DNA of 64,000 nucleotides from Confluentibacter lentus (GTDB taxonomy: Bacteria > Bacteroidota > Bacteroidia > Flavobacteriales > Flavobacteriaceae). The DNA lies in contig NZ_NIHE01000004.1 of NCBI RefSeq assembly GCF_002806995.1, forward strand, positions 1-64,000, in the 5' to 3' direction. Position numbers and translations under genes: made by a program. The notes beneath the pieces are model-generated. The model was not told where the DNA came from, ran no database searches, and saw only the letters and a list, made by a program, of their open reading frames with translations. Shown here one piece after another: positions 8,057 through 16,393 of this stretch; within the stretch, counting starts at the first letter, position 1, and every line of letters starts with the position of its first letter.

Positions 8057-11000
8057 ATGAAGAAATTATTACCTCTATTAATTCTTGTAGCTACCATAAT
8101 TTTAAGTTCTTGCAGCAATAAGCGAGAAGGTGCTCCAAAAGTATTAGTGTTCTCTAAAACGGCCGGATTCGTTCATGCCTCTATTCCAGCAGGCATAGCG
8201 GCCATTCAAAAATTGGGCAGCGAAAATGGTTTTGTAGTAGATACAACAACGAATGCTGAGCTATTTAATGAAGACAACCTGAAACAATATTCAACTATTA
8301 TTTTTCTAAGTACTACAGGTAATGTTTTAGACCATTATCAAGAAGCCGCTTTCGAGCGATACATTCAAGCAGGTGGCGGTTTTGTTGGCATACATGCAGC
8401 AACAGATACCGAATATGATTGGGGTTGGTACAATAAATTAGTTGGCGCTTATTTTTTAAGTCACCCGAGAGGTACTCCTGAAGCCGATTTCATTATTAAA
8501 GATAAAAATTTTTTAGCGACTGAATTTTTTACCGATACCGTTTGGCATCGTACCGACGAATTGTATAATTACAAAAAAATCAATCCAGACGTCAACGTAT
8601 TGATAACATTAGATGAATCCACTTATGAAGGTGGTATGAATGGTGATTTTCATCCCATCGCTTGGTATCACGATTTTGATGGGGGTAGAGCATTTTATAC
8701 AGGAGGCGGCCATACAGAAGAAAGTTTTTCAGAAGATTTATTCTTAAAACATATATTAGGCGGCATTAAATATGCCATTGGCGACAATGAAAATCTAAAT
8801 TATAAAAAAGCAACGTCCCAAATTCCGCCAGCGGCAGATCGTTTTTCAAAAGTGATGCTGACTGAAGGTAAGTTTTATGAGCCTACAGAAATGACCGTGC
8901 TTCCTAATAACGACGTACTTATTTCACAAAGAAGAGGTGAAATCATGCTATATAAAGCGGATACTAAAGAAGTAAAAGAAGTCGCTAAATTAGATGTGTA
9001 TTTTAGTTCAACCGCGCCAGGCGTAAATGCCGAAGAAGGTGTCTTAGGATTGCAAAAAGATCCAGATTTCGCAAAAAATAATTGGGTATATGTGTATTAT
9101 TCTCCAACGGGAACGGAAAGCGTTAACAGATTGTCGCGTTTTAAGTTTAAGAATGATGTATTCGATCTTACTTCTGAACAAGTTATTTTAGATGTTGCCA
9201 GTCAACGTGATATTTGTTGTCATACAGGTGGTTCGATTGCTTTTGGTCCAGATGGCTTGTTATATGTTTCAACTGGAGATAATTCAACACCATTCAATGA
9301 ACGGGATGCTAAATATGTAAACAGTGGTTATGCACCTTTAAATGATATTCCAGGTCGTGAGCAATATGATGCCAGAAGATCTTCAGGTAATACTAATGAT
9401 TTACGTGGAAAAATATTAAGAATTAAGGTTAACGAAGACGGAAGTTATAATATTCCAGAGGGTAATTTATTCCCAAAAGGAACTCCAAAAACAAGACCTG
9501 AAATTTATACCATGGGTCACCGTAATCCGTACCGTATTTCCATAGATATGAAACGAAATTATTTGTATTGGGGCGATGTAGGTCCAGATTCAAGAGCTGA
9601 TAGTTTGCAAACACGTGGACCAAGAGGTTATGATGAGGTTAACCAAGCTCAAAAAGCAGGTAATTATGGATGGCCATTGTTTATTGCAGATAATAAACCT
9701 TATGTGGCTTATGATTATGCAACTGGAAAATCGGGAGCACCTTTCAATCCAGAAAAACCAATAAATAATTCTAAAAATAATACAGGTTTAACAGAGCTTC
9801 CAAGTGCAAATCCTGCATTTATTTTTTATGATTATGGAAATTCCGCCGATTTCCCACAGACAACGTCGGGGGGAAGAAATGCCATGGCGGGGCCTACGTA
9901 TTATTCAGATATGTATGAAGGCACCGAAAAATTGCCAAGCTATTATGATGGCAAGCCTATCGTATATGATTGGGTTCGTGGTTGGATGTTTGCCGTACAT
10001 TTAAATGAAGATGGTAGTTTTAGTAAAATGGAACCGTTTGCCTCCGATATTAAATTAAATGCTTTAATAGATATGGAAGTTGGTCCTGATGGCCGTGTTT
10101 ATTTATTGGAATATGGAAATGGTTGGTTTACCCAAAATGCAGATTCTGGATTAAGCTACATTCAGTATAAAGAAGGCAACAGACCACCAGTGATTGATGG
10201 GATTTCATTAGATGTGAATAATGGTAAATTACCTTTAACGGTGACTGCCAAAGTAGATGCCAGAGATAGAGAAAAAGACCCAATGACCTATGTATGGAGC
10301 TTAGGAAATGGAGAAATTAAAGAAACCAAAGAACCAGAATTAAAATTTACCTACGCTAAAGCTGGAGATTATAAAATTACTGTTGAAGTGAAGGACGATA
10401 AAGGAGAAACTGCTTCAAGTCAATCTGTATTGGTTGTAGCAGGAAATTCCAGGCCAGAAGTCAAGATAGATATTATTGGAGGTAACAGTTCGTTCTTCTT
10501 ACCAGGAAGCCAGATTGAATACAATGTCACTGTAACAGATGCCGATGGTAACGAAAAAATAGTAAATGATAATATTTTTGTGAGTGTAGATTATCTAGAA
10601 CAAATAGATAATGAGGAAGATTATCTTGGACATCAAGAAGTTTCGGCTGCTGCAACTGGAAAAGCATTAACCCAAACCATGGATTGCAAGGCTTGTCATA
10701 AAGAAGCAGAAGCGTCTGTGGGACCAAAATATGTGGACATTGCTGAGAAGTATAAAAATGAAAAGCGTGCCATATCTTATTTGCAACAAAAAATTGTTTC
10801 AGGTAGTTCTGGTGTTTGGGGTGAAGTCATGATGCCTGCACATCCAAATATGACATTGGATGAATCTAGCCAAATAGCATCTTATATTATGGCATTGGCT
10901 AATGATGGTGCTAAAAATCAATCGTTGCCAGCTAAAGGAAAAGTGAAGGCAGAACCAAAAAATCCTGAACAACTGATGCGTATTACAGCTACTTATACCG

Positions 11001-11455
11001 ATGAAGGAGAAACAGGTGCTGTTCCATTAACAGGTACTAAATCGGTTATATTGCCAAGTAGCACGGTTGCTTTTAAAGAAGATATGAAAAAAGAAGGTGT
11101 TGGGGTTAGAAACTTTAACGGGGGAGCTATGGCTATTTTAGACCAAGCTAAAGGCTGGTTTGAATTAGGAACTATGGATTTAACAGGCGTTAAGTCCGTG
11201 TCATTAAATGCTCGCTTTTTTAGACAACCACCAAAAGCACAATATAGTTTTGAAGTGCGATTGAACACGCCAGATGGTCCTGTAATAGGTAGAGGGTCTA
11301 TGCCAAAACCAAAAGTAGGGGAGCGTAATGTGATGATTAATGTGCCAATAAAATCACAAACAACAAATGCTAGTTTATATGTTATATATTCAGCATCTGG
11401 CGTTACGGAAGAAGAACCTTCTCAATTAATGTTATCTAACGCAAGTTTTAATTAG
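8057..11455 (+). CDS. Lipoprotein fusing ThuA, PQQ-type sugar dehydrogenase, PKD and cytochrome c domains
   Basis: A 1132-residue exported multidomain protein. The lipobox is ILSSC with Cys19. Domains in order: a ThuA-like domain (about 28-245; phrases GGGFVGIHAATD, YTGGGHTEESF); a six-bladed glucose/sorbosone dehydrogenase-like propeller (about 265-690; GVLGLQKDPDF, DLRGKILRIKV, MGHRNPYRIS); a PKD domain (about 705-800); a mono-haem cytochrome c with CKACH at about 877-881 and a likely Met ligand in MMPAHPNM; and a C-terminal CBM6-like beta-sandwich (about 990-1132). This suggests periplasmic or surface oxidation of a sugar, with electrons leaving through the haem. The true substrate and cofactor cannot be read from sequence. 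It is closed by a strong terminator at 11478. Confidence 0.9.
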   Translation: MKKLLPLLILVATIILSSCSNKREGAPKVLVFSKTAGFVHASIPAGIAAIQKLGSENGFVVDTTTNAELFNEDNLKQYSTIIFLSTTGNVLDHYQEAAFERYIQAGGGFVGIHAATDTEYDWGWYNKLVGAYFLSHPRGTPEADFIIKDKNFLATEFFTDTVWHRTDELYNYKKINPDVNVLITLDESTYEGGMNGDFHPIAWYHDFDGGRAFYTGGGHTEESFSEDLFLKHILGGIKYAIGDNENLNYKKATSQIPPAADRFSKVMLTEGKFYEPTEMTVLPNNDVLISQRRGEIMLYKADTKEVKEVAKLDVYFSSTAPGVNAEEGVLGLQKDPDFAKNNWVYVYYSPTGTESVNRLSRFKFKNDVFDLTSEQVILDVASQRDICCHTGGSIAFGPDGLLYVSTGDNSTPFNERDAKYVNSGYAPLNDIPGREQYDARRSSGNTNDLRGKILRIKVNEDGSYNIPEGNLFPKGTPKTRPEIYTMGHRNPYRISIDMKRNYLYWGDVGPDSRADSLQTRGPRGYDEVNQAQKAGNYGWPLFIADNKPYVAYDYATGKSGAPFNPEKPINNSKNNTGLTELPSANPAFIFYDYGNSADFPQTTSGGRNAMAGPTYYSDMYEGTEKLPSYYDGKPIVYDWVRGWMFAVHLNEDGSFSKMEPFASDIKLNALIDMEVGPDGRVYLLEYGNGWFTQNADSGLSYIQYKEGNRPPVIDGISLDVNNGKLPLTVTAKVDARDREKDPMTYVWSLGNGEIKETKEPELKFTYAKAGDYKITVEVKDDKGETASSQSVLVVAGNSRPEVKIDIIGGNSSFFLPGSQIEYNVTVTDADGNEKIVNDNIFVSVDYLEQIDNEEDYLGHQEVSAAATGKALTQTMDCKACHKEAEASVGPKYVDIAEKYKNEKRAISYLQQKIVSGSSGVWGEVMMPAHPNMTLDESSQIASYIMALANDGAKNQSLPAKGKVKAEPKNPEQLMRITATYTDEGETGAVPLTGTKSVILPSSTVAFKEDMKKEGVGVRNFNGGAMAILDQAKGWFELGTMDLTGVKSVSLNARFFRQPPKAQYSFEVRLNTPDGPVIGRGSMPKPKVGERNVMINVPIKSQTTNASLYVIYSASGVTEEEPSQLMLSNASFN

Positions 11456-11477
11456 ACTTTGACGATTTATAAAAATG

Positions 11478-11503
11478 AAAAGCCCGCTTTATGCGGGCTT
11501 TTT
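11478..11503 (+). terminator. Intrinsic terminator after the ThuA/dehydrogenase gene
   Basis: A 10-bp perfect stem AAAAGCCCGC / GCGGGCTTTT with loop TTTAT, running straight into a T-run, 22 bases after the stop. The A-rich left arm means it could also work on the other strand for the SET-domain gene. Confidence 0.9.
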
Positions 11504-11547
11504 ATTGATTTCTAATTTGTGTATTTGTATTTAATAAGTTTTTACTT

Positions 11548-12162
11548 TTAGCTATTGATTTCTAATTGGTTTTCCTTATTCTCATCATAATAATTGCAAA
11601 TGATTGAATCCAGCATTTCTTTTCCTTCTATAACTTTATTGATTTTATCCCATACTTTAGTGGGGATTATTTGTTTTAAAGGTTGTTCTAATGATGTGAT
11701 TTTATTAAAAACATTGCTGATTTTTTCATCCCATTCTTTATGGTATTTTAATAAATCATCTGGATAAACAATTTTTCTTTCAGTACTTTCGTCAATACCT
11801 TCAAACGGCTTGGAAATGTTTAAATAACCATAATCATCGGTTAATTCTTCACCAGCTTGTATATCTCTTATAGCTATTTCAAAATCATAAGCTGTAGTTA
11901 AGCAGTTAGAATTAAAACTATGGTTTACATAACGCCCATTATCCCAACAAAGAATTAACTTTCCTAGATTGTTTCTATAGGTATAAGTTTCCAATATCTC
12001 TTGGTATATAGGTTCCATTGATTCAAATTCCTTTTTGCTGAACTCTCTGTCCAATTTATCCAATGCCCAAGTAATGGTGCCTGCCGGAATAAGTTTGGTT
12101 GCAAATACACCATATCCAATGGTGTTATTTATGTATCTAACTTCGGTATGAGGATGTATCAT
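11548..12162 (-). CDS. SET-domain protein
   Basis: A 204-residue protein with a compact SET fold, the S-adenosylmethionine-dependent lysine methyltransferase domain. Diagnostic elements are all present: GYGVFAT (residues 17-22), the pseudoknot segment RYVNHSFNSNC with NHS at 80-82, and GEELTDDYGY with the tyrosines at 111 and 113. Residues from about 120 on are a helical tail with no recognised domain. No signal peptide is seen, so it is probably cytoplasmic. It starts 6 bases after the stop of the CapK-like gene, so the two are almost surely co-transcribed. In bacteria such small SET proteins have few known targets; the methylated substrate is unknown. The NHS and YxY elements are intact, which suggests an active enzyme. 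Confidence 0.85.
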   Translation of the reverse strand: MIHPHTEVRYINNTIGYGVFATKLIPAGTITWALDKLDREFSKKEFESMEPIYQEILETYTYRNNLGKLILCWDNGRYVNHSFNSNCLTTAYDFEIAIRDIQAGEELTDDYGYLNISKPFEGIDESTERKIVYPDDLLKYHKEWDEKISNVFNKITSLEQPLKQIIPTKVWDKINKVIEGKEMLDSIICNYYDENKENQLEINS

Positions 12163-12168
12163 ATTATA

Positions 12169-13491
12169 TTAATTGTTATGGTATAAATTCATTATTTTCT
12201 TTCTCTTTCTTGATGACAAAAGAGGTATTTCATTGACATAAAAAATCTTTACAGTTGCATCATCTCCAAGATTTTTTTTAAAAGTATCTATTAAGTCCTT
12301 TTCATAATTAAAATATCCACTGTGTGTGTTTAGTTTTATATGGTACTCACTTTCATTAACTTGAATGAATTGATATTGTTTTATCCATGAAAAATAATCG
12401 AAAAAAACATAGTCAACCAAAAAAGATGAAAATATCCCGCCTTTAGTATTGTAGATTAAGTCCATTTTCCTTCCCTCAATTTTCTTTAATGTTGGAAAAG
12501 CATCCTTTTCTGAGGATTCAAAACATGAAATATCACCAGTATCATATCTAATTATTGGCATGCAATAGTTAAATAAATCGGTAACAATAATTCTTCCTAA
12601 TTCTCCTGGTTCTGCAGATTCATCACTATCCATTTTTAAAATTTCCACATGATAGCTAGCCCAGTTTATATTGAAATTAGAGTTTTCTTTTCCGGGATAT
12701 TGTTGTGCAATTATACCTAATTCTTCGTTTGAATATCTGGAGACTGCATCAACATTAAAATGTTTTTTTAAGGAAAGTTTTGTGTAATCGCTTAGGGATT
12801 CAGAAATAGCAATAATTGAGTTTATTTTTAATTTTGTAAAGGGTCCTAATTTCATTCTCTCAATATATTCACAAATATTTTCTAAGGCCGAAACAGTGCT
12901 AATGATATTTTTTGAAAAGGGATATTTTTGTAGGCTTTTTAAAAACTTTTTTATTTCATCATCGTTAAAATTTGAAACATTAATCTGTTTTGAATTTTGT
13001 TTCCAAGATTTTATTTTGTTGTCCATTTGATAATTGTTGCCCCAAACCTGTAACATATATAGTCTTTCTCCTAAGCTAAAGTTAGCTTTATTGCAAAAAA
13101 ACAATACATCGACCATGTTGCGAATTTCTTTATTGCTGCTTTGATGAAGAATAAATGGAATACCCGTAGAACCACTTGTAGAAACTATTTTATAAGGCTT
13201 ATTCAAGTAAGATTCAGATTTGAAGGCGTTGAAATTTTCTTGGATAATTGTTTTTTTTAAAATAGGAAATTTTTCCAATTCATCTATACCTTTAAATTTT
13301 TTATAAAAAGGTGTTGTTTCTGTAGCATACCCTAAAAGATTACTTATAATTACAGATCTTCTTTCTTGAATATCAGTAATGTTTTTGTTTCCATTTAAGT
13401 ACGCAATTTCTTCGTAATGTTTTTTAATTTTATTTCCTTTGAGAGAATCTAAAATCCAGAAAACATTTTTCCTAATTTTATCTGTAAACAT
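12169..13491 (-). CDS. CapK/PaaK-like adenylate-forming enzyme
   Basis: A 440-residue protein of the ANL (acyl-adenylate forming) superfamily, phenylacetate-CoA ligase/CapK branch. The adenylation P-loop is STSGSTGIPF near residue 108, and the ATP-binding YDTGD motif is near residue 313 within IIRYDTGDIS. The N-terminus resembles CapK-type proteins found in capsule and surface-polysaccharide loci (NLLGYATETTPFYKKF). It is the first gene of a two-gene leftward unit with the SET-domain gene. The coding sequence is particularly AT-rich compared with the neighbouring housekeeping genes, consistent with an accessory origin. The acid it activates is unknown, and no acyl carrier protein or glycan cluster is nearby. 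Confidence 0.82.
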   Translation of the reverse strand: MFTDKIRKNVFWILDSLKGNKIKKHYEEIAYLNGNKNITDIQERRSVIISNLLGYATETTPFYKKFKGIDELEKFPILKKTIIQENFNAFKSESYLNKPYKIVSTSGSTGIPFILHQSSNKEIRNMVDVLFFCNKANFSLGERLYMLQVWGNNYQMDNKIKSWKQNSKQINVSNFNDDEIKKFLKSLQKYPFSKNIISTVSALENICEYIERMKLGPFTKLKINSIIAISESLSDYTKLSLKKHFNVDAVSRYSNEELGIIAQQYPGKENSNFNINWASYHVEILKMDSDESAEPGELGRIIVTDLFNYCMPIIRYDTGDISCFESSEKDAFPTLKKIEGRKMDLIYNTKGGIFSSFLVDYVFFDYFSWIKQYQFIQVNESEYHIKLNTHSGYFNYEKDLIDTFKKNLGDDATVKIFYVNEIPLLSSRKRKKIMNLYHNN

Positions 13492-13686
13492 ACTTGATTA
13501 ATAGCTCGGCTAAAATATATTTTTTATATATATTTTCCTAATTATTAAAATAATTTTACGCTATTATAATAAATGGGCTTATAATACATTTATTTGACTT
13601 TTTTTATATGTTAAAATTCATAATGTATTATTTTAATAGTCCTTGTTGAGGACTATTTTGAGCTATGGCTTAAGTATGTAAAATAT

Positions 13687-13830
13687 ATGAAAAAAACCTA
13701 TATCAATAAACCTAATATAGATTTAGTATTTGAAACCACCTTAGTAGATGAGGTATATACTTTTTTAATAGCAAGTGAAACAAACCAAAAGATCAGAGTT
13801 TTCCAATATAAAAGCCGCTTGTTTAGTTAA
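13687..13830 (+). pseudogene. 47-codon frame resembling the DnaG N-terminus
   Basis: An ATG-initiated frame of 47 codons whose residues 11-23 read IDLVFETTLVDEV, against IDLVFETARVEEV in the dnaG gene 2.7 kb downstream. At DNA level 21 bases (13717-13737) are identical to dnaG 16412-16432, and the match continues more weakly to about 13754. Both copies have the same orientation. The rest of the frame does not match DnaG, and its last 23 bases lie in the terminator hairpin. It is best read as a partial duplicate of the dnaG 5' end left when the GH43 cassette arrived or was rearranged. Expression as a small protein cannot be excluded. Confidence 0.6.
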
Positions 13831-13845
13831 ACAAGCGGCTTTTAT
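13808..13845. terminator. Bidirectional terminator hairpin
   Basis: A perfect 18-bp inverted repeat (ATAAAAGCCGCTTGTTTA and its complement) with a two-base centre. The A/T arms let it act in both directions. It lies 16 bases beyond the GH43 stop on the minus strand and overlaps the stop of the DnaG-like fragment on the plus strand. Confidence 0.85.
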
Positions 13846-13860
13846 AAAAATAGTTATTAG

Positions 13861-15318
13861 TTAGTCTGCTTTAAAATTCCATTTAGAATTATCACTGTTC
13901 ATATCAAATTCACCCAATGTTGGCGTGCTATCTCCTGCAGATATTAACGCTAACTTTTTGTTTGAATTTGGAATGGCTTTAGGCATGATTCTATAAGTGC
14001 CATCTGTCAATTGATCAATGCGCCATAATTGTTCTGGTGCGCCGGTAAACGTTGGAACCGTCACTAATTCGGCATCTGCTGTTGCTGTCAATGCGCGTTC
14101 TGTTCCGGCAATGACTATTTTGTATGATGGAGTGCCTAAAAATCCACTTGCTTCAGGAACCGCAGTTATAGTCCATTTCTGATGCGGACGACCTATATAA
14201 TCTCCTATTCTAACATTAATATTTCCAGTTGGCCAGGTGTTAATCACATCCGATAATTGTTGTGATGGAACGGGCACTATTGGCTCGTTTGCAGCAGCAG
14301 CACCAAATCCACGTGCTGTACGAGGCATTCTAACAAAATCAACAATTAATTCTAAGCCATATCCGCGTCTTTCAGATTCGATTTCATAAGTACCATCTTT
14401 AATATTCTCACCAGCAACTGGCCATCCATTTTTCCATAATAGTGGTTTTATGGCTAATACGCTTCGTCCTCCTTGGTCTAAATCTGCTTCATAATGTAAA
14501 GATACTTTTTCAACACCATCTTCAAGAACCGTACGACCGAAGTGTCCAGCACCGTTTACGCGTCCTCCACCAGAGGAAATGACCATCTTGCCTCCGCCTC
14601 TTAACATGTCTCTTCCCATATTATCAAGGTAAGGGCCTGTTATTTTTTTAGATCGACCAACAACAATGTTATAGGTTGAGTTTGAACCGTCACAACAAGT
14701 GCCGTGTGTGCCAAGAAGATAATACCATCCATCACGATACTCCAAATCGGTAGCTTCACAATCAATAGCGATGTCTAATGCTTCATTTCCTTTTACACGT
14801 TCTCCTGTTTTAGGATCGAGCTCTATTAGGCGAATGTTCCCAAAATAGGTTCCGTAAGATAACCATAAACGTCCATCGGTTGGGTCTAGTAAAAGTCCTG
14901 GATCGATGGCGTCATTGTCTTCCATGTTCTTGGATTCTGCAACCACAATAGGGTCTGTATATTTAAAATCTGGAGATTTTGGATCCAGTGTTTTATTCCA
15001 CATGGTATTTATTTTACCATCATGGCCACCACCTAATCCGCCACCAGTAGAGCCATAGGCAATAAGGTAACGATCTCCAATTTTTATGGCATCAGGAGCG
15101 GCTCCGCCGCCAGGCCTTACACCACCGCTATTCCATGTCCAGCCATCTTCTGATATTAATCCACCTGAGCCTGTCCCAAATGTGTAATATTTTCCATCAC
15201 TTTCCATAATAGTTGATGGATCGTGTATAAATGGTTTTCCAATTTGTGCCATTAATGTACCAGTTAGCGATACTAATAGCATGGCTACTATGCTTATTTT
15301 TTTAATGCTTAATTTCAT
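13861..15318 (-). CDS. Secreted GH43-family glycosidase with C-terminal lectin-like domain
   Basis: A 485-residue protein from the ATG at 15318, which opens directly into a signal peptide ending in LMAQ; the longer frame from 15369 adds 17 residues before it. The N-terminal five-bladed propeller is GH43-like (arabinanase/arabinosidase type): IHDPSTIM carries the catalytic base Asp33, DAIDPGLLLD the second acidic residue, and CEATDLEYRDGWYYL the general acid Glu. From about residue 325 there is a ricin-type beta-trefoil-like region with LWRI and KWTI phrases. It probably cleaves arabinose- or xylose-containing plant or algal glycans; the exact linkage cannot be told. It follows the galactose-binding-like gene by 43 bases on the same strand and ends at the 13808 terminator. 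Confidence 0.85.
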   Translation of the reverse strand: MKLSIKKISIVAMLLVSLTGTLMAQIGKPFIHDPSTIMESDGKYYTFGTGSGGLISEDGWTWNSGGVRPGGGAAPDAIKIGDRYLIAYGSTGGGLGGGHDGKINTMWNKTLDPKSPDFKYTDPIVVAESKNMEDNDAIDPGLLLDPTDGRLWLSYGTYFGNIRLIELDPKTGERVKGNEALDIAIDCEATDLEYRDGWYYLLGTHGTCCDGSNSTYNIVVGRSKKITGPYLDNMGRDMLRGGGKMVISSGGGRVNGAGHFGRTVLEDGVEKVSLHYEADLDQGGRSVLAIKPLLWKNGWPVAGENIKDGTYEIESERRGYGLELIVDFVRMPRTARGFGAAAANEPIVPVPSQQLSDVINTWPTGNINVRIGDYIGRPHQKWTITAVPEASGFLGTPSYKIVIAGTERALTATADAELVTVPTFTGAPEQLWRIDQLTDGTYRIMPKAIPNSNKKLALISAGDSTPTLGEFDMNSDNSKWNFKAD

Positions 15319-15361
15319 CAGTAAATAATTTTTTATAATTGATAATGAATGGAAATTTATT

Positions 15362-16096
15362 CTATTCATAACTAATTGTAATGCCTTTTATTGGTTCTCC
15401 TTTTTCATCAAGGAAGCGAACACAGAAGTCACTCATTCCAGGGCCATTAATGACGGCCCCACGAATGATGTTTTTTCCTTTGTTTAGGGTTAAACGGGTT
15501 GAAACAACATCATCCATAACCATGCGTCTATCACCAGAAAGTAGCGCAGCTTCTTTGCCATTTACCCACCACATAGATGCTGAATTTGATCCAACAGCCA
15601 TTCTAACGTCTTTCATTTCTTCCGGAGAGTTAACTACGGTTACAGCCCAAAATAGAACGCCATAAATCTGTTTGTCTAACCCGAAGGCGAAACGGAATAA
15701 TTTCACATTAAAATTTGTGCTTTCCAAGGCATGCCATTTTAGCTCTTGGTCCCCAACTTTTACTTTGTCGCCATGTTTAGGTATAACGGTAAACTGGTTT
15801 TTAAAATACAAAGTATCAAACGCTTTTCTTAAGTAGCTATCTGTAAAGACAGTATTGCTACGGTTTGGTTTGTTGATTGGTTCTAAGAGTAACCAACGTT
15901 GGATAAAACCGTCCGAATCAGGGGTCATTTTTTTAGTTGTTGCAGGAGTGAAGTAAGGAGCGATGCTTCGTGTGGCGTCAATTTTGGTAGCGTAATCAGC
16001 TTGTCTCTGTGCGAAAGCAGAACTACCTTGTAATAGTAGTACTGCCAAAATTACAAAACCCATCGCTTGTAACAATGTTTTGCGTTTCATGTTCAT
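15362..16096 (-). CDS. Secreted protein of a glycan-degradation pair, beta-sandwich-like
   Basis: A 244-residue exported protein with signal peptide ending in SSAFAQ; ATGs at 16096 and 16090 are both possible. No catalytic motif is recognised. The pattern of short aromatic-rich strands (SASMWWVNGKEA, LTLNKGKNIIRGAVING) looks like the galactose-binding or PA14-like jelly-roll domains that accompany esterases and glycosidases in Bacteroidota. It is the first gene of the leftward pair with the GH43 enzyme, so a role in binding or presenting the same glycan is inferred. No TonB receptor or SusD lies beside it, so the pair is not a full polysaccharide utilization locus here. Confidence 0.6.
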   Translation of the reverse strand: MNMKRKTLLQAMGFVILAVLLLQGSSAFAQRQADYATKIDATRSIAPYFTPATTKKMTPDSDGFIQRWLLLEPINKPNRSNTVFTDSYLRKAFDTLYFKNQFTVIPKHGDKVKVGDQELKWHALESTNFNVKLFRFAFGLDKQIYGVLFWAVTVVNSPEEMKDVRMAVGSNSASMWWVNGKEAALLSGDRRMVMDDVVSTRLTLNKGKNIIRGAVINGPGMSDFCVRFLDEKGEPIKGITISYE

Positions 16097-16393
16097 AGTT
16101 GTTTTTAAAAGTTTTTAATATAGTTGGTATTGAAAAAAAGAGTGTACTTTATTGCAAACATACGAAAAGAATTCTCGCTTTTTTATGACATAACTCATAA
16201 TATTATACTAAATAAATGATGTGCAAAGAGATTCTTTTTTACTTAATATACAGAGAATATTTAAGTTGTTTTTTATTGCTCTTCAATGAGTTTAATTGGA
16301 TTTATCTATAAATAAAATTTCCAAAATAATTTTAAATTTCAATAATGAATTTGTTTGTATTACATTTACAAATCTTAAAAAATCATTCATTTT

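Larger units (their letters stand above)
13492..13860. other. Intergenic region with a DnaG-like fragment and a long hairpin
   Basis: 369 bases of very AT-rich sequence. The first 190 bases hold no recognisable feature. A 47-codon frame at 13687-13830 resembles the dnaG 5' end, and an 18-bp perfect hairpin lies at 13808-13845. Both are listed separately. Confidence 0.6.

Noticed and set aside
13861-16096. The GH43 pair as a complete polysaccharide utilization locus
   Set aside because: There is no SusC/SusD pair, sulfatase or regulator beside it; only two secreted genes are present.
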